A DNA stretch of 64,000 nucleotides from positions 62,001 through 126,000 of the forward strand of contig NZ_JACTOJ010000006.1 in the NCBI RefSeq assembly GCF_032335695.1. The letters are read 5' to 3'. This stretch comes from JACTOJ01 sp032335695 (GTDB taxonomy: Bacteria > Bacillota > Clostridia > Clostridiales > Clostridiaceae). This document shows, one piece after another, positions 1 through 7,521 of the stretch. Made by a program: the position numbers and the translations under genes. Within the stretch, counting starts at the first letter, position 1. Every line of letters starts with the position of its first letter. Below the pieces are notes generated by a model. That model was not told the origin of the DNA. It saw only the letters and a program-made list of their open reading frames with translations, and did no database searches.

Positions 1-29
1 TCTTTAGCATCGAAATGTTTATAATCCAT
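1..29 (-). CDS. 5' end of a truncated gene, product unknown
   Basis: The first nine codons of a minus-strand gene are visible and read MDYKHFDAK before the window ends. A good Shine-Dalgarno (AGGAG, around 35-39) lies about six bases upstream of the ATG. The frame is too short to identify. The region between it and the queT promoter (30-198) is AT-rich and shows no other gene. Confidence 0.45.
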
Positions 30-198
30 ATATTACTCCTAAATTCTTTTATTTAATTCTGATTATACTTCAAAATAATGTGAATATGTCTTTTGATTAA
101 TAAATTTTGAAGCATCATTTATTATATCATAATTGATACTGACGCTAAAGAAATTAAACACGCAAATTTATTGATTTTTGAAACATATATTATTGAAA

Positions 199-227
199 TT
201 GACTTGACTTAATTTGTTTGATAAAAT
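199..227 (+). promoter_or_regulatory. sigma-A type promoter of queT
   Basis: TTGACT (199-204), a 17-base spacer and TAAAAT (222-227) form a near-consensus housekeeping promoter. Transcription would start near 234, just upstream of the preQ1 aptamer at 251. Confidence 0.7.
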
Positions 228-250
228 AGGTGAGTATTCCAATTGAATAT

Positions 251-293
251 AGACAGTTCGAAACCATCCTGTCTATAAATAAAACTAGGGGGT
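251..293 (+). promoter_or_regulatory. preQ1-I riboswitch, translational type
   Basis: A short hairpin (AGACAG 251-256 with CTGTCT 269-274) closes a 12-base loop containing ACC. It is followed by the A-rich tail typical of class I preQ1 aptamers (ATAAATAAAACTAG). The loop C residues (264-265) can pair with the G run at 288-292 to form the H-type pseudoknot. That G run is also the Shine-Dalgarno of queT, seven bases before its ATG. Binding of preQ1 should therefore hide the ribosome site and lower uptake of queuosine precursors. The identification is from the consensus and is supported by the downstream QueT gene. Confidence 0.88.
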
Positions 294-299
294 AATTAA

Positions 300-791
300 A
301 TGAAATTTTCAACACACCAAATGGCACGAGGCGCTCTTATTGCCGCTCTTTATGCCGTCTTAACCTTATTTTTTACTTATACAAGCTATTCCAATATACA
401 GTATAGGTTTGCTGAGGCCTTTACTATTTTACCTATGCTTTCGCCTTGCTATGCTGTTGGAGTTACTCTTGGATGCTTTATAGCAAATTTATGGAGTCCT
501 AACGGTATCACGGATTTGATATTCGGTACGGGTGCTACTCTAATAGCCTCTCTAATCACATATTTTATAGGAAAAAGCAATATAAAATTCAAAAAATTTA
601 TAGCTCCTATTCCGCCAGTTTTAGTAAATGCAGTCATAGTTGCTCTAGTGCTTAAATATTCTTTAGGATTGCCCTTTTGGTTATCCGCACTGCAGGTAGG
701 CTGGGGAGAATTTATATGCGCTTATGTATTAGGTATCTTATTAATGACTTTCATAGAGAAAAATCCAAAGCTAAAAAAACTATTCTTATAA
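300..791 (+). CDS. queT: QueT family queuosine-precursor transporter
   Basis: This 163-residue integral membrane protein matches the QueT family. It has about five hydrophobic segments and the conserved stretch QYRFAEAFTILPML near residues 34-47, followed by GCFIANLWSP and DLIFGTGATL. QueT proteins are thought to be substrate-binding membrane components for import of queuosine precursors such as preQ1, probably working with an ECF-type energising module; no such module is in this window. The start ATG is fixed by the Shine-Dalgarno that forms part of the preQ1 riboswitch directly upstream. The riboswitch gives independent support for the substrate. The gene is monocistronic and ends at a strong hairpin. 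Confidence 0.9.
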   Translation: MKFSTHQMARGALIAALYAVLTLFFTYTSYSNIQYRFAEAFTILPMLSPCYAVGVTLGCFIANLWSPNGITDLIFGTGATLIASLITYFIGKSNIKFKKFIAPIPPVLVNAVIVALVLKYSLGLPFWLSALQVGWGEFICAYVLGILLMTFIEKNPKLKKLFL

Positions 792-795
792 ATAT

Positions 796-836
796 AAAAG
801 CTAGTATATCTATACATTTTAGATATACTAGCTTTT
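796..836. terminator. bidirectional terminator between queT and rubredoxin
   Basis: Arms AAAAGCTAGTATATCT and AGATATACTAGCTTTT form a 16-bp perfect stem around a short AT loop. There are T-rich bases on the plus side and A-rich bases on the other, so it can end both queT (plus) and the convergent rubredoxin gene (minus). Confidence 0.85.
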
Positions 837-847
837 ATTTTAACTAA

Positions 848-1012
848 TTAATCTTCAACAACTTCAAATTGATCTTTGCCTACTCCGCAAAGAGGGCAAA
901 CCCAATCTTCAGGAATATCTTCAAATGAAGTTCCTGCAGCAACTCCGTTATCTGGATCTCCTTCTGCTGGATCATAAATATAACCACATACTACACAAAC
1001 ATATTTTTTCAT
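848..1012 (-). CDS. rub: Rubredoxin
   Basis: This is a 54-residue one-iron electron carrier of the cytoplasm. Both cysteine knuckles are present: CVVCG (Cys6, Cys9) and CPLCG (Cys39, Cys42). Together they give the four thiolate ligands of the Fe(SCys)4 centre. The flanking conserved residues YIYDPAEGDP and DWVCPLCGVGKDQF are typical. The length is the usual 52-54 residues. A strong Shine-Dalgarno (AGGAGG) lies about ten bases before the ATG. In clostridia rubredoxin passes electrons to rubrerythrin, desulfoferrodoxin or flavodiiron proteins in oxygen and peroxide detoxification. The gene stands alone here, so its partner cannot be read from context. Confidence 0.95.
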   Translation of the reverse strand: MKKYVCVVCGYIYDPAEGDPDNGVAAGTSFEDIPEDWVCPLCGVGKDQFEVVED

Positions 1013-1228
1013 GAGTATCACATCTCCTCCTATAATTCTATAATATCTTTTACAATATTTATTGTAATTATTATATAATAATTATTAAATAATTTCCACA
1101 TATAAATATATTTTTATTTAACATTCTCCATTTTTCCATATAAAAATAAGTGCTAGTATTAATAAAAACTTTGTGCAAATTATACACTCTCTATATCCGC
1201 TGTAAATATTGCAAAGCAAAAGTTTATA

Positions 1229-2102
1229 TTACTGCTGCTCTATTCTATTTATGTTATCAACATGTACAAGTGAATTTATTTCTTTATAAATATAATAAAA
1301 CATCACTGTTAATATAATTGATATTCCTGAAAAGCACATGGCATAGTAAAAAGGCAAAGCCTTAGCCACCCATCTACCAAATAGAGATCCTAATTGCATT
1401 GCTATCCCAATCAGCGTATCTACAGCAGTAGTTACCCTACCAAATCAGTGTCACTGTTGAAAAAGTAACCAACATAAATCCAGATATACCATTAAATAAA
1501 GAATCAAAAATCTTATAAGTCACAGTAAGCAGTGAATTTGCCGCCACCAACTCCTTCGTATCCACAATCTGAGGAACTATAGTATCTTCTATAGGATAGG
1601 TTATGTTGCTCGTAAGCGAAGACATAAACATAATTATTAACAGTATATAAATTCCTAAAACATGGAAAAAGCAGGTAAAATTGACAGCAATACTATTTGT
1701 CCAATTAAGGAAAACATGAAAATCCTTTTAGCGTTAAGTTTTTCTATTATTGGTCCAATAAATATGAGTAGCATATCTGGTTGCAAGAATAAAAATACTG
1801 CTGCGCTTGTATAAAACGAAGAATGTAAAGTCTTTGAAGTGCACCAAATTGTAACTCTGTAAAAAAAAAACATCTGCAAATTTATTATTAATCTAGCAAA
1901 TAGAAGTAAATGAAATCTTTATTTTTTAATATGTTCTTAACATTTACCTTTCTTGACATTGACCCCAGTGGTGTAAATTTCCCAGATACAAGCAGAGTTA
2001 TTACAAAGGGTGCAAAAACCCCTTTCAAGAACATCATTAAACTGTCACTACTCTCTACTCAAAGAAAAGTATACCAGTTTCTTCTATGTCTTTAGTTTTC
2101 AT
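1229..2102 (-). pseudogene. Decayed MFS transporter
   Basis: Fragments of one major facilitator superfamily permease can be followed in order on the minus strand but in different frames and with stops. Near 2000 there is a first segment with KGVFAPFVITLLV. Near 1655-1879 is MFFFYRVTIW...TSAAVFLFLQPDMLLIFIGPIIEKLNAKR, with the loop motif between helices. Near 1437-1660 is GIYILLIIMFMSSLTSN and the downstream helix. From 1229 to about 1440 is the C-terminal part, ending in IEQQ. At least two frameshifts (near 1435 and 1650) and stops near 1885 and 2055 separate the pieces. No intact start-to-stop frame remains. The substrate cannot be inferred; the gene looks long inactive. Confidence 0.75.
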
Positions 2103-2168
2103 CTTCTAATTTGAATAAGCAATAATATCAATTATATCTAAAGTTCTTGAGGATATAAGCGGCATTAA

Positions 2169-2208
2169 TTCAAAGCCGTAGGAGATGCTCCTCTCCTACG
2201 GCTTTGAA
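2169..2208. terminator. Strong hairpin downstream of the PEP-utilising enzyme gene
   Basis: Perfect 16-bp arms TTCAAAGCCGTAGGAG (2169-2184) and CTCCTACGGCTTTGAA (2193-2208) surround an eight-base loop. A T-rich stretch follows on the plus side. It separates the minus-strand gene at 2264 from the transporter remnant. Confidence 0.75.
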
Positions 2209-2263
2209 TCTATTTTTATACATTAAAACAAAATACTAAGAATAGGATTTTTATTAAACAACT

Positions 2264-4675
2264 TTATTTTATCAAAGTTACTATTCCATTTATCCCATCA
2301 AGAATAACTTCATCACCTTCCTTTAAAAGTGACGTAGCATTCTTCACATTATATATAACTGGTATATTCATTTCTCTTGCAATTATACCTAAATGCTCAA
2401 AAGGTGAACCATTCTCTACAATTATTCCAACTACATGATTAAAGATAGCTTCTAATTCGCCACAGCGAGTAAATGGAAGAACCAATATTGCATCCTGTTC
2501 AAGCTGCTTAGGAATTCCAACCTTGACCTTTCCTCTAACTTTCTTTCTAAGCCCAGAAATACCTTTCAAATCACTATAGGTATCCTCTTTTTCATTATTT
2601 TCAAGCATATCTTCTTCAGGTCTCTTTCCAATAATATCCGGTACCAATAACTTTTTCTGCCAATCAAAAATGCTTTTTCTTTTTCTTACGATATCACTAA
2701 AATCAATAGCTTTTTTTAACCCTTCTTCGATTTCCTTTAAATTGAGAAAATATATATCTCCACTGCAACTAAGTGAAGCATTTGCTAGCAATTCCTCTTC
2801 TGCTTTATGCAATGCCGGACGTATATATGATCTTATCATTCTTTCAAAATAGAAATGATGATTATCTCTCGATATATACGCTTTCTCTGCCAAGCTCAAT
2901 CTATTAAGAAACTCCTCTTTACTATTTTCATCTAGTTTACTCAACAAATGATTCTTTACTTTTTCCTTATTTTTAAGCGAATTTTCAATAGATACTTTAA
3001 AGTTTTTAGCACTGAAGTTCAAGAACCTGCGTACATGCCCAATTACCTTTTCTGGTGCTTCCAGAATAATTTGAGAATAAGGATTATTTATATCCTCCTC
3101 CATATTGCACATTCCAAAATTTTTAATATAATCTTTTATGATTTCCACAAGTTTTTCACCTTTTGGTTCGTTTATTATTCTACTGTATAAAAGCTTATTA
3201 TATTTGCAATCCATAAACATATCCAACAAAACTTGATTTGAAGCAATCTCTTCAGCCATACTAATATAAAATTCACGTTCTCTATTCAATATGCTAATCC
3301 TAAATACAAGGTCATATATATCATCTATTTTTATTCCTTCATCTATACTTTTACAGTATTCAATAAAAGCATCCATATAATCACAAGCATGCGTTACAGT
3401 TTCATGATTACAAGATAAGAACTGCATATATGCTACAGCTTTTTTAAGGAATTCAGATGTTTCCTCCCTTGTAAGTCTTTTTCTTATATAATTATCCAAC
3501 TCATTTTTATACAATAGAAGCTTTGGCAATATCTCATCTTGAAATATATTTTTATAATCCTTATGCAGATCTTTTATTTTTTCAAGAAGTTTATCTTTCT
3601 TTTGTTTACTATCTTGCATTTCTCTATCTGCAAAGAAAAAATATCCATTTTGTACACAATAATAACTATATAAATTAGGAGTACCTGCATGATGCAATCC
3701 GCTGTTTAACGCTTCTCCTTCAAGTAAACTTAGTTCATTAACAAGGGGTTCATATGGCTTGTCTCCGTCTTTGTACCAAGTATAATTGCTATCATTATCA
3801 TTTTCCCAATTAACTTTAAATTCCTTGTTTCTGAATGTGGTGATTGGTCTTGCTTGAAGTATAAAAATATCTCCATTTTTAATTGTCCATTCGATATCTT
3901 GATAGGTATTAAATATTCTTTCTACTTGGATGGTTTTTTCATACAATCTATTTATCACGTCTATGTTAGGTTCACGCATCCCTTCAGGTAGGTTTTTCTC
4001 TACCAAAGCGCCAGTCTCCTTATTCACTTTGTAAAATATAGATTCTGCTCTTCCATCTACATAATTATTGCAAGTGCCTTCAACAATATTCATGTGCATC
4101 ATATTCTTGTCCATATCGATAGAATCCACTGAGAAGTTAACTCCAGAATATTCACCTGATATAAATTTCTGTATAATTACAGCCATTTTCAATTCTTTAA
4201 AATTCAGATTATTGTCAGCAAAATATTCCATGACTTTATCTGAAAACAAAGAAGCATAACATTTTTTTATACTCATTTTAATTTTCTCAAAAGAACTTAA
4301 CTCTATAAAGGATGAGAACATTCCTGCCATACTATAGTTTTCATTATCCTCACATAAAGCCGAAGAACGTACCGCAAACTGCTGCTGATTTATATCTGTA
4401 GCTATATTTTCAAAAAATCTATGCAGCATTACCTCCATGTCCTCTGAAAATTCAGCTTTCAAAATAAATCTTTTAATCTCTTCATTGCAAATCAAATAAT
4501 TCTGAGCACTGTACTCAAAATTATTAATCTTAAGAAATTCATCAAAAAACTCAGAAGACAATGCAAAGCCAATTGGAACATTTATAGAATTTCTTATGAG
4601 TTCTCCCAAGGAGCTAGCTTTTGTGCCATACTTCTTTTTTTGTGTCAAAGATAAATCTGATAACATAGATATCAT
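2264..4675 (-). CDS. PEP-utilising / rifampicin phosphotransferase-like enzyme
   Basis: This 803-residue protein has the three-part layout of dikinase-like phosphotransferases. The N-terminal ATP-grasp (PPDK_N) domain covers about residues 15-290, with AVRSSALCED near 100 and IEWTIKNGDIFILQARPIT near 275. A helical middle region with no recognised motif covers about 290-690. The C-terminal swivelling domain (about 710-803) carries the phospho-histidine, His761, in the context FEHLGIIARE. The PEP-binding TIM barrel of true PEP synthase or pyruvate phosphate dikinase is missing. The order matches rifampicin phosphotransferase, which moves phosphate from ATP to a drug via the histidine. The middle domain decides the acceptor, so the substrate is unknown here. 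I chose the ATG at 4675 because AGAGGT lies six bases upstream; an in-frame ATG at 4693 has no such site. Confidence 0.75.
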   Translation of the reverse strand: MISMLSDLSLTQKKKYGTKASSLGELIRNSINVPIGFALSSEFFDEFLKINNFEYSAQNYLICNEEIKRFILKAEFSEDMEVMLHRFFENIATDINQQQFAVRSSALCEDNENYSMAGMFSSFIELSSFEKIKMSIKKCYASLFSDKVMEYFADNNLNFKELKMAVIIQKFISGEYSGVNFSVDSIDMDKNMMHMNIVEGTCNNYVDGRAESIFYKVNKETGALVEKNLPEGMREPNIDVINRLYEKTIQVERIFNTYQDIEWTIKNGDIFILQARPITTFRNKEFKVNWENDNDSNYTWYKDGDKPYEPLVNELSLLEGEALNSGLHHAGTPNLYSYYCVQNGYFFFADREMQDSKQKKDKLLEKIKDLHKDYKNIFQDEILPKLLLYKNELDNYIRKRLTREETSEFLKKAVAYMQFLSCNHETVTHACDYMDAFIEYCKSIDEGIKIDDIYDLVFRISILNREREFYISMAEEIASNQVLLDMFMDCKYNKLLYSRIINEPKGEKLVEIIKDYIKNFGMCNMEEDINNPYSQIILEAPEKVIGHVRRFLNFSAKNFKVSIENSLKNKEKVKNHLLSKLDENSKEEFLNRLSLAEKAYISRDNHHFYFERMIRSYIRPALHKAEEELLANASLSCSGDIYFLNLKEIEEGLKKAIDFSDIVRKRKSIFDWQKKLLVPDIIGKRPEEDMLENNEKEDTYSDLKGISGLRKKVRGKVKVGIPKQLEQDAILVLPFTRCGELEAIFNHVVGIIVENGSPFEHLGIIAREMNIPVIYNVKNATSLLKEGDEVILDGINGIVTLIK

Positions 4676-4976
4676 TCTACTACCTCTTCTCATTAATTTA
4701 AATTTACTTGCCGGCAGTGTATTAATTATATCTATGCTTGAATAATTTTACAAACAAACAAATATCCCTGTGCTATTTACTATATAGGATAGCTATACGA
4801 ATATCTTTATGCCTTCTCTTTTCTACTTTTTTCTTGATATTTTATTATTTTTATGATAAAATATTTTGTCAGATTACCAGAGGAAGCTTAGCACCGCTGG
4901 GGTATTATTTTTCCCATATACAAGTAATATTAACTTTTATATTCAAGAATATCAGTGAGCTTCTTACTACAACTTT
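4676..4976. other. Intergenic region with a GC-rich hairpin
   Basis: About 300 AT-rich bases separate the flavoprotein gene from the PEP-utilising enzyme gene. The only notable item is a GC-rich island at about 4879-4909. There TACCAG-a-GG can pair with CC-g-CTGGGGTA around AAGCTTAGCA, and a T-rich stretch follows on the plus strand. It is not a known riboswitch that I recognise. No convincing gene lies here. Confidence 0.4.
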
Positions 4977-6254
4977 CTAGATAAATTTTCTCTTAAACAC
5001 ATCCTTAAGTCCAGTCTTCTCAATTCTATCTTCAATTTCCTTTACATCCGTGGTATAAAGCCCTGCCTCTTGCATATGCTTAAAATAACCTGCCCCAGCA
5101 AAGGTATATCTATTTCGTCTGCCTTCAGTTGTCTCTATCTTTTCATTTGCATAAGCAATAATATCTCCTGAAGCTGTTTCTCTTGGCAAAATAAGAAGCT
5201 CTTGCCCAATTGCCTGTCTAACTGCATTGGTTCCTGCTACAGCTCCAGTGACCATAGCTTCAGTATGTCCTACAAACAATCCTGCTTTTTCACCACCTAC
5301 AAACAAGTTATCTATTCCTTTGACCTTCATAGTATCATCTCTAGGAGCCATAGATAAATATCTTATTGAATTGCCCTTTCCTCCGGCATAAGGATCAATA
5401 TATTTTGCATGTTCTAATCCCTTTATTTTTCTTAATTTAGCTAATGGATAGAAAGAACTCATAAGCTTTGCATTGCCAGTATCCAGCAGTACTATATTTT
5501 GAGCAAATTCGGGAAGATCATACTGTTGACAAACCTTTATTTTTAACTTATCCATATTAACATCTTCTGGAGGTACCTTTAGTATTACCACTCCCTTTTC
5601 ATTTAATTCACTTACAACTTCTTCTGACAAGCTATCCTTGGCTAATTTACAAGAACCGCTAAAAGCGCCGAATAAACCATCTTCTCTTTCTCCATGGTAA
5701 TCTTCTGCTCCTGCTTTTGCGCTAATGCTAATTCTTGGTCCAAATGTAGGACATCTTAAAACACACATAGCACATCCATTGCCATATTTCAAACAATTCC
5801 CCATAGGTCCCGTAGACCCTGTAGCTTCAACAAAAACATCAGCTTCATGAAAGCTCTCATCTTCCAAATAAATTCCTTTAATGTGGTTGCTCTGCTTTTC
5901 TATGTCAACTACTCTAGCTGTAAAAGATACCTTTATATCTCTTTCTTCAAGAAAGTTTCGTACATCCACTTCAATTTTATTAACGTCATAAAGACTAGCA
6001 TGATTATGGCCTGGGAAATCTATATTTACATGTCTTGAATTTCTATCTGTGATATCTATGAGTTCTCCTGCTCCCATGGCTATTATTTCTTCAGCAGCTG
6101 TAAATCTGCCATTATTTCTCATAATGCCCCCTACATTTCCAAGACCTAAAAGCATATCAGTTCTTTCGAAGATTTCCACATCCGCACCTGCTTTTTTGGC
6201 TGTCAAAGCCGCTGATACTCCAGCCCAACCTCCGCCGATAATTATAACCTTCAT
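4977..6254 (-). CDS. FAD-dependent oxidoreductase (GidA/fumarate reductase-like fold)
   Basis: This 425-residue flavoprotein begins with a Rossmann FAD-binding motif (GGGWAG, residues 7-12), followed by an acidic residue at the end of the second strand (VEIFER). A second dinucleotide-binding signature, DNLFVGGEKAG, lies near residues 330-340. A cysteine cluster (Cys154, Cys161, Cys164, Cys168 in GNGCAMCVLRCP) could hold an iron-sulfur centre or be redox active. It overlaps the preceding PyrK-like gene by four bases (ATGA), so the two are almost certainly translated together and probably form an electron-transfer complex. The physiological substrate is unknown. Resemblance to GidA/TrmFO proteins is in the fold only; I see no reason to call it a tRNA-modifying enzyme. 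Confidence 0.75.
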   Translation of the reverse strand: MKVIIIGGGWAGVSAALTAKKAGADVEIFERTDMLLGLGNVGGIMRNNGRFTAAEEIIAMGAGELIDITDRNSRHVNIDFPGHNHASLYDVNKIEVDVRNFLEERDIKVSFTARVVDIEKQSNHIKGIYLEDESFHEADVFVEATGSTGPMGNCLKYGNGCAMCVLRCPTFGPRISISAKAGAEDYHGEREDGLFGAFSGSCKLAKDSLSEEVVSELNEKGVVILKVPPEDVNMDKLKIKVCQQYDLPEFAQNIVLLDTGNAKLMSSFYPLAKLRKIKGLEHAKYIDPYAGGKGNSIRYLSMAPRDDTMKVKGIDNLFVGGEKAGLFVGHTEAMVTGAVAGTNAVRQAIGQELLILPRETASGDIIAYANEKIETTEGRRNRYTFAGAGYFKHMQEAGLYTTDVKEIEDRIEKTGLKDVFKRKFI

Positions 6255-7237
6255 ATAGATCTTCTCCCTTCAAATATTTTCACTGGATCCACCTGTAACT
6301 TACATAATCGCTTAGTAATATTTCCATCATACTTAGTGCTGCAGCTCCCGCACACTCCCTGACCGCAACACATTTTAGCATTATTGCAACAGGAGATTTT
6401 TACTTTTCCATCTAAGAATTCTGCAATATTTTTATTTAATATGTCAGGACCATTACATTGCAATAAATTCACATGCTCATTTTCAGTAATAGTAGTTAGC
6501 AAATCTTTTAATTCTTTCGTAAGATTTCCATCCTCATATATGGTACTGCATCTTATCACTTCACATTGGTATTTTTCTAAATATTTATTAACAAATAACT
6601 CTTTTCCTACTGCATCATCTAATATAGCTATTATTCTATTGCCATTTTCATGTAGTTTTTTTATAACGGGAACTGCTGGAGCCTGTCCTATGGCCCTTGC
6701 TATTACAATGGACACTCCATCTCTTGCGGAATATATATTTTTCAACCCAAAAATTCCATTCCAAAATGGACCTCTAATAAGCATATTGTCATTTTTCTCT
6801 ATTGCCTCTATATTCTTTGTTTTTATTCCTTTTATCTCTACCACAAATTTAATCCAGTTTTCTTCTAAATTACATTCCATTATAGATATTGGGGTGTCAT
6901 AAAACTGAAAAGTCTTTGGGGATCTGATAAAAATAAAGCTACCTGGATACGCTAAATCTTGAGTTATTTTATATGGTGTGCTTAAAGTGTATTCTATGGT
7001 TCCTTGCTGGATTTTCGCTTTATCCAACACCTTACAAATATAATTTTTCCTATTTTCTTTAGGCTTGTTACTATTATTAATAAATTCAGTATATATACAA
7101 ACACCATTCCAATTATTGCAGTCACAAAATGTTTTACCTGATAATCGAGAACAGAGTATGCATTCACCTACTTCTGCTAAGTGGCAAGGGCAATACTCTG
7201 TTCCAGAGTCAATACAATTAGCTATTTCATGATTCAT
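6251..7237 (-). CDS. PyrK-like FAD/NAD and [2Fe-2S] oxidoreductase subunit
   Basis: This is a 328-residue protein of the sulfide/dihydroorotate dehydrogenase-like FAD/NAD-binding group. The N-terminus carries an unusual cysteine-rich segment (Cys8, 16, 18, 26, 29, 38, 40). A ferredoxin-NADP reductase-like region follows, with flavin-binding PGSFIFIRSP and YDTPISIM and an NAD-binding part with GQAPAVPVIKKL. The C-terminus has the PyrK-type [2Fe-2S] ligands in CCGQGVCGSC plus a later Cys (RLCK). It should pass electrons from NAD(P)H to the flavoprotein encoded directly downstream, whose start overlaps this stop. I use the ATG at 7237, which has AGGT six bases upstream, rather than one at 7261. 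No pyrD neighbour exists, so pyrimidine synthesis is unlikely to be its role. Confidence 0.72.
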   Translation of the reverse strand: MNHEIANCIDSGTEYCPCHLAEVGECILCSRLSGKTFCDCNNWNGVCIYTEFINNSNKPKENRKNYICKVLDKAKIQQGTIEYTLSTPYKITQDLAYPGSFIFIRSPKTFQFYDTPISIMECNLEENWIKFVVEIKGIKTKNIEAIEKNDNMLIRGPFWNGIFGLKNIYSARDGVSIVIARAIGQAPAVPVIKKLHENGNRIIAILDDAVGKELFVNKYLEKYQCEVIRCSTIYEDGNLTKELKDLLTTITENEHVNLLQCNGPDILNKNIAEFLDGKVKISCCNNAKMCCGQGVCGSCSTKYDGNITKRLCKLQVDPVKIFEGRRSI

Positions 7238-7325
7238 ATGTTTACCTGCCTTTCCATCCATCCTATACTAATAAAATATTTACTTTTAATATTTTTGTTA
7301 CTATTTTGAAAAAATTAAATAATTA

Positions 7326-7377
7326 AAGCTCTGTTTTAAATCGATGTTGATTTTTACACTGATTTAAAACAGAGCTT
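7326..7377. repeat. Palindromic MITE-like element or IS-end remnant
   Basis: Perfect 17-bp inverted arms (AAGCTCTGTTTTAAATC at 7326-7342 and its complement at 7361-7377) flank an 18-base spacer. The 20-mer GCTCTGTTTTAAATCAGTGT read from the right-hand arm recurs exactly at 44031-44050. The hairpin could also stop transcription from the carboxypeptidase gene, but the following bases are not a clean T tract. Confidence 0.6.
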
Positions 7378-7451
7378 AACTATTATTTTTTACCTCTTCC
7401 TTCTTAATTGAAATTTGATTAACATCAGCTAAAACCTTGATATCACTATAA

Positions 7452-7495
7452 CTAGATATATAGTTAACTAGTTTTCTATATACCTATATATCTAG
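7452..7495 (-). terminator. Hairpin after the first D,D-carboxypeptidase gene
   Basis: The 12-bp perfect arms CTAGATATATAG and CTATATATCTAG are separated by 20 bases and start 26 bases after the stop codon at 7522. There is no T tract on the minus strand, so termination activity is uncertain. Confidence 0.4.
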
Positions 7496-7521
7496 AAGAT
7501 GTGATAATTACGCTATTTCAG

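Noticed and set aside
1910..2095. Short plus-strand open frame opposite the transporter remnant
   Set aside because: The minus strand shows recognisable transporter order here; the plus frame is an antisense shadow.
4738..4980. An 80-codon plus-strand open frame with hydrophobic stretches
   Set aside because: It starts with TTG without a good ribosome site, lies between two minus-strand genes, has AT-driven composition and resembles no family I know.
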